Assembly: GCA_016285075.1 (NCBI GenBank)
Contig: JAEEQB010000027.1
Location: 1-53,498, forward strand
From: Prevotella sp.
GTDB taxonomy: Bacteria; Bacteroidota; Bacteroidia; Bacteroidales; Bacteroidaceae
DNA length: 53,498 nucleotides
Reading direction: 5' to 3'
Shown here: piece by piece, positions 28,705-36,707 of the stretch
Layout: each line of letters starts with the position of its first letter
How positions within the stretch are numbered: the first letter of the stretch is position 1
Position numbers and translations under genes: made by a program
Notes under the pieces: model-generated
Database searches by the model: none
The model's input: the letters and a program-made list of their open reading frames with translations, nothing else
What the model was told of the DNA's origin: nothing

Positions 28705-28751
28705 GAAGCAAAAGAGGCAGATGATTTCTATTCGTCTGCCTCTTTTGCTTC
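28705..28751. terminator. Bidirectional terminator, M64 and gldE
   Basis: A perfect 17-bp stem (GAAGCAAAAGAGGCAGA at 28705-28721 with TCTGCCTCTTTTGCTTC at 28735-28751) sits between converging genes. Its right arm is inside the last codons of gldE. Confidence 0.75.
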
Positions 28752-30053
28752 ATGCACCACCACTTTCACCTTTGCAATACGGTGACCGTCTACTTCTGCT
28801 GCTTCAAATGTGAAGTTCTTGTAATCTATCTGCTCATTCACCAGAGGAAAGTCTCCCTTCAATTCGAGCATCAGTCCCGCCAACGTATCAGCATCTCCCT
28901 GCACCTCATCAAATGTTTCATCGTCAATCTGCAGGTAACGGTAGAAATCACTTAACAGCGTCTTTCCCTCAAACAGATAGGTATTGGCATTGAGACGGAC
29001 ATAGCTCTGTTCCTCCTCGTCATACTCATCATTGATCTCACCTACTATCTCCTCGAGGATGTCTTCCAACGTTACAATACCACTTGTGCCTCCAAACTCG
29101 TCGACAACAATAGCAATGTGAACCTTATTCTCCTGGAAATCACGCAGCAAGTCATCTATTTTCTTTGTCTCTGGTACGAAGTAAGGCGGACGGATGAGCG
29201 ATTGCCAGCGGAAATTGGACGACTTGTGCAAATGGGGCAGCAAATCCTTGATGTAGAGAATGCCACGTATGTTGTCAATAGAATTCTGATAGACAGGTAT
29301 GCGTGAATAGTTGTTCTCTACAATGCAGTTGATCACATCGGTAAACGAAGAACGGAAGTCAAGATCCACCACATCCTGACGGCTGGTCATGATTTCCTTG
29401 GCTGTCTCATCACCAAAGCGGACAATACCCTCCAGCATATTCTTCTCTTCCTTCAGCTCTTCTTTGTCAGTCAATTCCAGCGCCTGCTCCAAATCATCCA
29501 CGCTGAGCACATGATTTTCTCTCTCCATCACTTTTTCTGCCAGAATACCTGAGCGGATAAGGACGCTGGCCAACGGATAGAACAGACGGCGAAGTCCCAT
29601 GAGCACACCAGAAATGGAACGGCAGACAGAAAGCGCATGCTGCTGGCAGTAAACCTTAGGCATGATCTCACCAAAAAGAAGCAGCAGGAAAGTCAGCAGG
29701 ACAGTAATCACGACAAACTGCAACCACACAGCGTTACCAAAGTCAACAACATTGGCAAAAAAGTAATTGCAGAGCATAATGATAGTCACATTCACCAGAT
29801 TATTGGTTATCAGGATTGTAGCCAATGTACGCTCCGACTCACTGCGTAATGCCATAATACGCTTATCGCTGTCATCATTGCTTTCCTCAATCTCGTTCAG
29901 GTCATTGGGAGAAAGTGAAAAAAAGGCTATCTCAGAACCAGATGCCATAGCAGAGAATATCAACAGCAGACCAGCCAGGACAATAGAGAATATGGCACCA
30001 AAAGAGGGTGCCATCAACTGTACTTCAGCAAATAATTGCGACAGGTAATCCAT
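28728..30053 (-). CDS. gldE: GldE / CNNM-type membrane protein with CBS domains
   Basis: The 441-residue protein has an N-terminal DUF21 membrane domain (four hydrophobic stretches to about residue 180), a pair of CBS domains (about 200-330, including the TSGIVTLEDILEEIVGEI type motif) and a C-terminal CorC_HlyC transporter-associated domain. In Bacteroidetes this gene lies next to ssb and is named gldE, after its link to gliding motility and the GldD/T9SS pathway. Here ssb is directly upstream (shared base at 30053), consistent with that name. It may be a metal transporter homologue; function in non-gliding species is uncertain. Confidence 0.88.
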   Translation of the reverse strand: MDYLSQLFAEVQLMAPSFGAIFSIVLAGLLLIFSAMASGSEIAFFSLSPNDLNEIEESNDDSDKRIMALRSESERTLATILITNNLVNVTIIMLCNYFFANVVDFGNAVWLQFVVITVLLTFLLLLFGEIMPKVYCQQHALSVCRSISGVLMGLRRLFYPLASVLIRSGILAEKVMERENHVLSVDDLEQALELTDKEELKEEKNMLEGIVRFGDETAKEIMTSRQDVVDLDFRSSFTDVINCIVENNYSRIPVYQNSIDNIRGILYIKDLLPHLHKSSNFRWQSLIRPPYFVPETKKIDDLLRDFQENKVHIAIVVDEFGGTSGIVTLEDILEEIVGEINDEYDEEEQSYVRLNANTYLFEGKTLLSDFYRYLQIDDETFDEVQGDADTLAGLMLELKGDFPLVNEQIDYKNFTFEAAEVDGHRIAKVKVVVHEAKEADE

Positions 30054-30409
30054 CAGCTTTTCTTCGGGATTGAATGATCTGATTTAGGAGTCAGCAGTTC
30101 CATATTCTCTGCCCATATCTCTGTCTGATACTGGCGTTTGCCTTGCTTGTCATCATAGCTGGTATAGCGCAGGCGCCCTTCAATATAGAGTTTGTCACCC
30201 TTATGGACATACTGTTCTACAATCTCCGCCAGCCGACGCCATAGAATCACATTGTGCCAGTCGGTACGGTCAGGGACTTGAGTGCCGTTCTGTAATGTAT
30301 ACCCCCGTTCCGTCGTAGCCAGGCGAATACGAGCCACTGCCACCCCTTGGTCTACATAACGGACTTCGGGGTCTTGTCCTACATGGCCTATCAACATCAC
30401 CTTGTTCAT
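30053..30409 (-). CDS. ssb: Single-stranded DNA-binding protein, short, no acidic tip
   Basis: The 118-residue protein is a complete OB-fold SSB: MNKVMLIGHVGQDPEVRY start, WHNVILWRRLAEIVEQYVHKGD near residue 52, LYIEGRLRYTSYDD, and IWAENMELL. The C-terminus ends PKSDHSIPKKS, basic rather than the acidic DDxIPF tip that normally recruits partner proteins. It overlaps gldE by one base, which is the usual Bacteroidetes pair (ssb-gldE, often with mutY upstream; mutY is absent here). Confidence 0.93.
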   Translation of the reverse strand: MNKVMLIGHVGQDPEVRYVDQGVAVARIRLATTERGYTLQNGTQVPDRTDWHNVILWRRLAEIVEQYVHKGDKLYIEGRLRYTSYDDKQGKRQYQTEIWAENMELLTPKSDHSIPKKS

Positions 30410-30415
30410 GGAATA

Positions 30416-30961
30416 CTATTTTGCCTTACCCAGGAAACGGAACTTGAAATTCTTTCCCTTGGCTGAAGGGAACTGGCTTCGTTCGTCAACACGCTCGCGA
30501 AGATGATCCACTATGCGGTTATAACAGTCTATACCCGACTCCGCCTTCAACTGAGCCACGAATTGCGTATCACGGTACTGGAACTTACCTGTCGAGGGTA
30601 CCAGCAACACACGCTTGAAATTCACCTCACCCTCATACCAGCCAGGGTTCACCTCGTTGAGTCTCTGAATGACAGGAGCCACTATACGTTCACGTGCCTC
30701 GGAAGCAGGATTGACATGCAAGGCTTTTTTCTCCTTGAAGTCCTGCATCGTAGCAGCCTCGGTCTTGATAATAATAAAGTATACGCGTGGGCGAATCTTA
30801 TAACGCTTGGGGTAGAAAACGTCGCTGGCCACATAGTCACGTATGTCGGCCTCTAGCTCTGCAGTCATACCAATCTGATCGATGTCAGCCAGAAAATCAA
30901 TAGCCTCATCAACATTCGAGACAAGTGTCTCTTGGTCAAAATATCGCAAATATAAATTCAT
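30416..30961 (-). CDS. Conserved Bacteroidales-type protein of unknown function
   Basis: I do not recognise a named family. The 181-residue protein has no signal peptide or membrane helix. It contains a beta/alpha pattern (RPRVYFIIIKTEAATMQDF; VNFKRVLLVPSTGKFQYRD) and a basic C-terminus (KGKNFKFRFLGKAK). It lies 6 bases upstream of ssb, in one operon with ssb and gldE, so a nucleic-acid-related role is plausible but only from context. Confidence 0.72.
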   Translation of the reverse strand: MNLYLRYFDQETLVSNVDEAIDFLADIDQIGMTAELEADIRDYVASDVFYPKRYKIRPRVYFIIIKTEAATMQDFKEKKALHVNPASEARERIVAPVIQRLNEVNPGWYEGEVNFKRVLLVPSTGKFQYRDTQFVAQLKAESGIDCYNRIVDHLRERVDERSQFPSAKGKNFKFRFLGKAK

Positions 30962-31007
30962 TCGGGCTAAAAAGCTTGTTGTTTTTCTATTTCCAAATCA
31001 GAAGAGA

Positions 31008-31032
31008 GTAAAAATAAAAACTCTGGAGTTTT
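31008..31032 (-). terminator. Terminator after the tRNA operon
   Basis: AAAACTC (31017-31023) pairs with GAGTTTT (31026-31032). On the minus strand TTTTTATTTTTAC follows. Confidence 0.6.
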
Positions 31033-31045
31033 GGTTGGTAATAAG

Positions 31046-31118
31046 AGCGGAAAACGGGACTCGGACCCGCGACCCCAACCTTGGCAAGGTTGTGCTCTAC
31101 CAACTGAGCTATTTCCGC
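31046..31118 (-). tRNA. tRNA-Gly(GCC), copy 1
   Basis: The minus strand starts GCGGAAATAGCTCAGTTGG and folds into a cloverleaf. The acceptor stem GCGGAAA pairs with TTTCCGC. The anticodon loop gives GCC, and the T loop is GTCCGAGTC. It is 73 bases long with no CCA encoded. It is identical to copy 2 at 31383-31455. Confidence 0.95.
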
Positions 31119-31136
31119 AGAAAAGTTTAAAAATAT

Positions 31137-31223
31137 TGGTGAAGAGGAGGAGACTCGAACTCCCACGTCGCAATTGACACTACCCCCTCAAAGTAGCGCG
31201 TCTACCAATTCCGCCACCTCTCC
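31137..31223 (-). tRNA. tRNA-Leu(GAG)
   Basis: The minus strand starts GGAGAGGTGGCGGAATTGG, with a type II tRNA fold including a long variable arm. The anticodon stem-loop CTACT-TTGAGGG-GGTAG gives GAG. The 3' CCA is encoded in the DNA (31137-31139), unlike its three neighbours. It is 87 bases long. Confidence 0.95.
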
Positions 31224-31249
31224 ATCAAACACAAATCGAGAAAAAAGAG

Positions 31250-31331
31250 TGCCCAGAACAGGACTCGAACCTGCACGCCTCGCGGCACACGCACCTGAAA
31301 CGTGCGCGTCTACCAATTCCGCCACCTGGGC
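31250..31331 (-). tRNA. tRNA-Leu(CAG)
   Basis: The minus strand starts GCCCAGGTGGCGGAATTGG and folds as a type II leucine tRNA. The anticodon loop TTCAGGT gives CAG. The acceptor stem is GCCCAGG with TCTGGGC (one G-T pair). No CCA is encoded. It is 82 bases long. Confidence 0.94.
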
Positions 31332-31382
31332 ATTATCGATCAAGGGCCTTTCCCTTCATCTCTCTTTTGTCTCAACATGTTG

Positions 31383-31455
31383 AGCGGAAAACGGGACTCG
31401 GACCCGCGACCCCAACCTTGGCAAGGTTGTGCTCTACCAACTGAGCTATTTCCGC
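31383..31455 (-). tRNA. tRNA-Gly(GCC), copy 2
   Basis: Same sequence as copy 1 (31046-31118); this copy is first in the transcription order of the four-tRNA unit. Anticodon GCC, 73 bases, no encoded CCA. Confidence 0.95.
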
Positions 31456-31499
31456 ATCATTTCACCTCCTCAGAGAGGTGCGTTTCTCTAAACGCGGTG

Positions 31500-31507
31500 C
31501 AAAGGTA
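31500..31507 (-). promoter_or_regulatory. -7 promoter element for the tRNA operon
   Basis: The minus strand reads TACCTTTG, 44 bases upstream of the first tRNA. Confidence 0.65.
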
Positions 31508-31622
31508 ATGCTTTTTTCCGAACCGCCAAAACTTTTCAGCATTTTTTTTCGAAAAATCTTTATTTCCACGTTTTTTCTTGTCGTCAAACAGGCTCCTTAT
31601 ACCTTATATATAATGATACCCG

Positions 31623-33347
31623 TTACATATACTCGTATAGCTGTATATGCAAGATTTTCCATTCACCCACACTGATGCGGGCGTGGCGGCCTTGATGGCT
31701 CTGGTCACCATTACAACGACGAATATATTGTATCTGACCTTGCCTGTCGACAGAAACTTCATCGACAGAAAGGAGGCCAAGACGTTTCCCTTGAATTTTT
31801 CCTGCATCCCTTTGGCTATAGGTGCCTTTTGTTTGATCGGAAGGCAGTTTCTTTAACAAAGTGTCACCTGTCTCTACGAAACCGTCCTCACCCAGTTTTT
31901 TCTGCTGCATGCCTTGGCCTGACATCTTCTGGTGCTCTTCACGTGTCTTGAAGTCAATCACCACACCACTTCCTGCAAGAAGATAGTCATACTTGCTCAG
32001 TCTGACAAGCATCGCACCACCCTCCAGCCATGTTGAACCATCAGTAGCACGGGCATCCCAAGGCAGTGTGAAATAATGGCGGCAGGTCATGACCACACCC
32101 TCGTCATCGATGATACGCTCCTGGTCTTCCTGGTCGAGAAGAAGCCCCCACGTATTCTGGTGCTTCAAATGAAACACCTGAGACAAGAGGTTATAGGCAT
32201 GGGTAACTGATTCTGTTTCCTTGGGCGATGCCTGGTCAATAGCAAATGGTGAGAAGCCAATGGCTTGATGCTCGCCAAAGGCATAGAGGGCTCGTACCCC
32301 GCTATTCTCGCAACAACGGCTTTCGGGTATAAACAGGCGGTTCTTCACGTTGCCCCCAATTCCCGAGCTGTTCTTATCTCTCCGTAAAATGTCTTGAGGC
32401 CTTAGCGGCATGGCATATTGTGATGCCCAGGACTTGAAGCCGGTATCGTAGATATCGGGAGCAAGGAAATCTATACTCGGTGCACCCGTCTTCCATATAT
32501 CTACGAGATGAGCCAAGGGACCTGCTGACGGATATTCACCAGGCTTGCGACCACGACTGTTCATAGCTGCATTCACATAGAGTGGCATATCATGAATGCG
32601 TCGGGCAGCCTTTGCCAGATGCTCCACATAGCAGGCATAGTGCCAAGCCATGAACTTCTCGTCAGCATAGTCACCCGTACCGAAGATTTCGCTCCAAGTG
32701 CCTTGTTTTTTGATGTCCAATGCCCGAAGCAATGTATGAGGAACAGGCTGGCAATATGCTTTCTCCGCCAGGGGTGAGTGATCGCGCGCCGACTCCAACA
32801 TCCCGATCTCATTTTCTATCTGCATCATCACAATCACCTCACGATGCGGATCTTTTGCTGCGATGTGTTGCATCAATGCAGAAAAAGCTTTCAGATCGGC
32901 TTGTAATACGTTGTCACTGAAACACGAGGCTATTTCTAATGGTTTCCCTTCTTCTGTCATCGCTCTTGGGAATCGCTTATAGTCATGTTTGAACCATGCA
33001 GGCGCATAGCACGACATGGAATTCTTCCACACGCCGAACCAAAGCGGGACAATCTTCAGCCCTTCCTGTCGGGCTATATCGATAGTACGGTCAACGAGTG
33101 TAAAGTCCATCTGCCCCTCCATTGGCTCCATCAGTTCCCAATAAAATGGCACTAATACCGTATTCAGCCCTAAGGCTTTCATACGCGGAAGCACCTGATC
33201 AATATCACTCACCGATGTAGCTGCCGAATTACTAAGCTCACCACCAAGAATATGCAGATCTGTTGACTGAGCTCTGCCACTTATTGACATAAGCAGGCAT
33301 AAGCTCATAGTCACAACAACTAATTGTGTATTCTTTCCCATTTCCAT
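31623..33347 (-). CDS. GH35-type beta-galactosidase-like hydrolase (DUF5597-like tail)
   Basis: The secreted protein of 574 residues has a signal peptide ending near GRAQS. The catalytic barrel is of family GH35 type: YWELMEP near residue 70, the acid/base MQIENEIG near 175, and the nucleophile region FIPESRCC near 335. The C-terminal part fits the DUF5597 domain seen with these enzymes in Bacteroidetes. It likely removes galactose or related sugars from plant or host glycans; the exact substrate is unknown. No SusC/SusD pair is adjacent, so it is not part of a visible polysaccharide-utilisation locus. A start two codons later is also possible. Confidence 0.85.
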   Translation of the reverse strand: MEMGKNTQLVVVTMSLCLLMSISGRAQSTDLHILGGELSNSAATSVSDIDQVLPRMKALGLNTVLVPFYWELMEPMEGQMDFTLVDRTIDIARQEGLKIVPLWFGVWKNSMSCYAPAWFKHDYKRFPRAMTEEGKPLEIASCFSDNVLQADLKAFSALMQHIAAKDPHREVIVMMQIENEIGMLESARDHSPLAEKAYCQPVPHTLLRALDIKKQGTWSEIFGTGDYADEKFMAWHYACYVEHLAKAARRIHDMPLYVNAAMNSRGRKPGEYPSAGPLAHLVDIWKTGAPSIDFLAPDIYDTGFKSWASQYAMPLRPQDILRRDKNSSGIGGNVKNRLFIPESRCCENSGVRALYAFGEHQAIGFSPFAIDQASPKETESVTHAYNLLSQVFHLKHQNTWGLLLDQEDQERIIDDEGVVMTCRHYFTLPWDARATDGSTWLEGGAMLVRLSKYDYLLAGSGVVIDFKTREEHQKMSGQGMQQKKLGEDGFVETGDTLLKKLPSDQTKGTYSQRDAGKIQGKRLGLLSVDEVSVDRQGQIQYIRRCNGDQSHQGRHARISVGEWKILHIQLYEYM

Positions 33348-33377
33348 CGTTTTACTTCATTAAACAATTCAAGACCG

Positions 33378-33385
33378 CAAAGATA
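33378..33385 (-). promoter_or_regulatory. -7 promoter element for the GH35-type gene
   Basis: The minus strand reads TATCTTTG, 30 bases upstream of the GH35-type start. Confidence 0.6.
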
Positions 33386-33480
33386 CAAAAAAATGCTGAA
33401 ATAATGGTTCCTTTACAAACAATTATGAATCGAAACATCTTTTTTTTCGTGACAAAGAACCGTTTATGCAAAAAATGTTG

Positions 33481-33488
33481 TAACTTTG
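33481..33488 (+). promoter_or_regulatory. -7 promoter element for the permease
   Basis: TAACTTTG ends 15 bases before the ATG at 33504, so the leader would be about ten bases. The in-frame TTG at 33486 lies within this element and is not used as start. Confidence 0.6.
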
Positions 33489-33503
33489 CAGCAAAGAAAT
33501 GTT

Positions 33504-34718
33504 ATGCAAGAGATTTGGACTCTCATCAATAAGATGTCGCCGTATCTGCTTCTGGGATTCGGCTTTGCTGGTCTGCTGCACGCCTTCGTTCCGTCTTCGC
33601 TCTATCGACGGTACCTTGGCGGCAACGACTTACGGTCTGTGCTTTGGGCGGCCTTGATCGGAGTGCCGCTGCCACTATGTTCGTGTGGAGTGATTCCCAC
33701 GGCAATGTCGTTGCGCAAGGAAGGGGCTTCGAAAGGAGCCACAACATCGTTTCTGATAGCTACGCCACAAACAGGCGTTGACTCTATTCTTGCCACCGCA
33801 TCACTACTCGGCATACCGTTTGCCATCGTCAGACCTGTGGCTGCTTTGGTTACGGCTCTTTTGGGAGGGGAAATGGTGAATCTGGTTTCACGAGGCGATA
33901 AGAGCGAAGTGGCAGGGCAGCAGTCTGAACAGCCAAAAGAGAACCTGTCCTTCATGCAAAGGTTGGTGGAGGCCTTGCGCTATGGGTATGTGGATATGAT
34001 CCAGGACATAGGGCGTTGGCTTGTACTGGGCCTGATGATTGCTGGTCTCATCACTATCCTTGTACCCGACGACTTCTTCCTTCGCTTTGCCGATACACCA
34101 ATAGTTGGTATGTTGCTAATGATAGCCATCTCCATTCCGATGTATGTCTGTGCCACCGGCTCCATCCCCATCGCGGTCGCGCTGATGCTCAAGGGCATTA
34201 CGCCTGGTGCCGCACTCGTACTGCTGATGGCCGGCCCTGCTTGCAACATGGCTTCCATCCTGGTTATCCGCAAAGTGCTGGGTCAGAAGACGCTATGGTT
34301 CTATCTGCTTTCCATCACCCTTGGTGCCATCATATTTGGTCTGGGCATCGACTATCTGTTGCCACATGAGTGGTTTACGGCTCACCTGATGCTGTCGCAC
34401 ACCAACAGCCATCATTCTCCAGCCCCTTTCAGCGTCTTGTGCAGCGTGGTGCTTGGCGGACTGCTGATATATGGGCTCTTTAAACGGTACATACCCGACA
34501 AAGGCACGATGAGAAAAGAGAAACGGCAATTCAAAGTGGAAGGAATGATGTGCAATCATTGCCGTGCTAATGTGGAGAAGACCATCCAGCAGCAGGAGGG
34601 AGTCACGACCGTTGAGGTTGACCTCGCCTCAGGCATAGCGACAGTGGAAGGCTCCTTCGCTGACGAGGACATCATCAAGGCTGTTCAAGGCATTGGCTAC
34701 GATGCACAGACAAGATGA
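33504..34718 (+). CDS. SO_0444-type metal efflux permease with C-terminal HMA domain
   Basis: The 404-residue membrane protein belongs to the permease family (PF03773-like) that includes SO_0444 Cu/Zn efflux transporters. The region PLPLCSCGVIPTAMSLRKEGASKGATTSF near residue 55 holds a Cys-x-Cys metal site; a second half is similar (MYVCATGSIPIAVALMLKGITPGAA, near 210). Eight or more membrane helices are visible. The last 65 residues are a heavy-metal-associated domain with the MxCxxC motif (MMCNHC). A fused HMA domain fits metal export, but the metal cannot be told. It is divergent from the GH35-type gene. Confidence 0.88.
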   Translation: MQEIWTLINKMSPYLLLGFGFAGLLHAFVPSSLYRRYLGGNDLRSVLWAALIGVPLPLCSCGVIPTAMSLRKEGASKGATTSFLIATPQTGVDSILATASLLGIPFAIVRPVAALVTALLGGEMVNLVSRGDKSEVAGQQSEQPKENLSFMQRLVEALRYGYVDMIQDIGRWLVLGLMIAGLITILVPDDFFLRFADTPIVGMLLMIAISIPMYVCATGSIPIAVALMLKGITPGAALVLLMAGPACNMASILVIRKVLGQKTLWFYLLSITLGAIIFGLGIDYLLPHEWFTAHLMLSHTNSHHSPAPFSVLCSVVLGGLLIYGLFKRYIPDKGTMRKEKRQFKVEGMMCNHCRANVEKTIQQQEGVTTVEVDLASGIATVEGSFADEDIIKAVQGIGYDAQTR

Positions 34719-34805
34719 GCATGCCGGCTTCCTTCACGGCAACATTCATCTCGCCAGAAGTCATGCCTCTTTGTCCTTACTTTTGCCAGCGGCGGGCAAA
34801 AGGAC

Positions 34806-35939
34806 TCAATCCATACGGTTAAGATAGTCTTCGTAAGTAAAGGTACGGAGCATCTCAAGGCTTCCGTCGGTATGGCGCATAGCAATGGAGGGATGAGTGA
34901 CACCATTGAACATACAGGTCTTGACTGTTGTATAATGTATCATGTCCTCAAAAATCACCTCCTCCCCTACCCTCAGTTCGTGGTCAAAAAGCCAATAGCC
35001 CATGAAGTCACCGCTGAGACAGCTATTTCCTCCCAAACGATAGCTCAATGCCTGACTGGCGGAGTCAGAAGACGGTGGATTGTCTACATGGATGGCGCCT
35101 CTCACGTCGGGATAGTAAGGCATTTCCAAACAATCGGGCATATGGCAGGTGAAGCTGACATCGAGAATGGCCGTGCGGATGCCTCTATCTTCAACCACGT
35201 CTACCACATGGCTCACCAGCGGACCCGTCTGCCAGGCAAAGGCGCTACCCGGCTCGAGGATAATCCTAAGCCAGGGATAACGCTGGTGCAGGCCCTGCAG
35301 CAGTTCCACCAGCAGTTCTATATCGTAGCCGCTACGCGTCATGAGGTGTCCTCCGCCCAAGTTAAGCCATTTCAGCTGAGGAAACCATTTGGCAAACTTT
35401 TCTTCGATATGTACCAATGTACGCTGCAACACATCGGCACCGCTCTCGCAATGGCAGTGGCAGTGGAACCCCTCAATGTCGGAGGGCAACTGCAGGGGCA
35501 GTTTGTCAGCAGTAACGCCAAAACGGGTACCTGATGCACAGGGATTATAGAGCAATGTGCCCACCTCGGAATACTCTGGATTGACGCGCAGACCGATGGA
35601 AACACCTGCGGCCTGCGTATGCAGACGATGATACTGGGAAAGCGAATTGAAAGTGAGGTGACTGGAACAGCGCACTATTTCCGGAAACTCCTCGTCGGTA
35701 TAGGCGGGTGAATAAGTATGGGCAGGAGCCCCGAACCGTTCAAAGGCCATACGGGCCTCACTAAGCGAACTGGCTGTGGTACTGCTGATATACTCACGGA
35801 ATATGGGGAAGGTTTTCCACAATGCAAAAGCCTTGAACGCCAGGATGATCTCAACATCGGCACGGCGGGCCACGTCGGCTATGAGCTGTAAGTTGCGGCG
35901 CAGCTTCTCTTCTTCAATGATATAGACAGGTGCAGGCAT
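34806..35939 (-). CDS. nspC: Carboxynorspermidine decarboxylase
   Basis: NspC is a PLP-dependent, alanine-racemase-fold decarboxylase in the alternative spermidine/norspermidine pathway. The protein is about 377 residues from the ATG at 35939, which matches the family N-terminus (PAPVYIIEEEKL). Upstream in-frame codons (to 36005) lack family similarity and reach the promoter. The PLP lysine is in AFKAFALW near residue 36. LNLGGGHLMT near 230 and SCLSGDFMGYW near 300 are further family motifs. The partner dehydrogenase gene is not in the window. The call is strong. Confidence 0.93.
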   Translation of the reverse strand: MPAPVYIIEEEKLRRNLQLIADVARRADVEIILAFKAFALWKTFPIFREYISSTTASSLSEARMAFERFGAPAHTYSPAYTDEEFPEIVRCSSHLTFNSLSQYHRLHTQAAGVSIGLRVNPEYSEVGTLLYNPCASGTRFGVTADKLPLQLPSDIEGFHCHCHCESGADVLQRTLVHIEEKFAKWFPQLKWLNLGGGHLMTRSGYDIELLVELLQGLHQRYPWLRIILEPGSAFAWQTGPLVSHVVDVVEDRGIRTAILDVSFTCHMPDCLEMPYYPDVRGAIHVDNPPSSDSASQALSYRLGGNSCLSGDFMGYWLFDHELRVGEEVIFEDMIHYTTVKTCMFNGVTHPSIAMRHTDGSLEMLRTFTYEDYLNRMD

Positions 35940-36002
35940 GATGATAAGTGCTGAGCGATAAGTTATGTGAGATGTTTTTTGATGTAATGATAGAAATTTG
36001 CG

Positions 36003-36010
36003 CAAAGGTA
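36003..36010 (-). promoter_or_regulatory. -7 promoter element for nspC
   Basis: The minus strand reads TACCTTTG, 63 bases upstream of the chosen nspC start. Confidence 0.6.
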
Positions 36011-36054
36011 CGAAATATTTCTTAAATCATACACCATAATTCATAATTATATTG

Positions 36055-36062
36055 TATCTTTG
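36055..36062 (+). promoter_or_regulatory. -7 promoter element for the ThiE-like gene
   Basis: TATCTTTG ends 31 bases before the GTG start at 36094. An in-frame TTG at 36052 lies upstream of the element and cannot be the start. Confidence 0.6.
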
Positions 36063-36093
36063 CACAAAAATAATAAAACCAGCAGATACGCCC

Positions 36094-36660
36094 GTGAAGC
36101 TTATCATCATGACAAAGCCCACGTTCTTCGTGGAAGAAGACAAGATTCTGGCAACCCTCTTCGAGGAGGGAATGGACAACCTGCACCTTTGCAAACCTGG
36201 TGCCGAGCCTGTCTATTCCGAGCGTTTGCTTACCTTGCTGCCTGAGGACTCTCTCAGCCGCATTACCGTTCACGAGCATTTCTACCTCAAGCAGGAATTC
36301 CGGTTGCGCGGCATCCATCTTGACAGCCCAATGGTTCCGCCGCCTCAGGGATATCGTGGGAACTACAGTGTGACCTGCCACTCCACAGATGAGCTGAAAG
36401 AAGCCAAGAGGCATGCCAGCTATGTGTTTCTCGACATGCCCTTGGAGGAATTACAGTCATACGGTGGCAGCAATCAAATTGACAAGAAAGTCTACGCCTG
36501 TTCCCACATAACATTGTCCAACATCCAGGTTGCCAAAGAGTTAGGATTTGGTGGCGTAGTAGTATGCGACGACCTGTGGCAGCATTTCGACATCCATAGC
36601 CAGCAGGACTACAAGGAACTGCTGCAGTACTTCAGCAAACTACGCAAGTCGGCAGGATAA
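36094..36660 (+). CDS. ThiE/TenI-like thiamine phosphate synthase family protein, divergent
   Basis: The 188-residue protein resembles thiamine phosphate synthase/TenI (KLIIMTKPTFFVEEDKI, then NLHLCKPGAEPVYSERLL near residue 35, HEHFYLKQEF near 65). GTG is the start because the family motif begins there. In standard members the motif reads HLRKP; here the Arg is Cys, and the C-terminal GGI-type motif is changed to SHI (VYACSHITLSN). It may have lost TMP synthase activity. It is 47 bases upstream of the chosen prs start on the same strand. Confidence 0.78.
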   Translation: MKLIIMTKPTFFVEEDKILATLFEEGMDNLHLCKPGAEPVYSERLLTLLPEDSLSRITVHEHFYLKQEFRLRGIHLDSPMVPPPQGYRGNYSVTCHSTDELKEAKRHASYVFLDMPLEELQSYGGSNQIDKKVYACSHITLSNIQVAKELGFGGVVVCDDLWQHFDIHSQQDYKELLQYFSKLRKSAG

Positions 36661-36707
36661 GCCACAAGATACGTGAAACAATGGTAAACCTAAATAACAT
36701 CAACAAT

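Noticed and set aside
35940..36005. A longer N-terminus for nspC
   Set aside because: The extra codons lack family similarity, and the family N-terminus begins exactly at the ATG at 35939.
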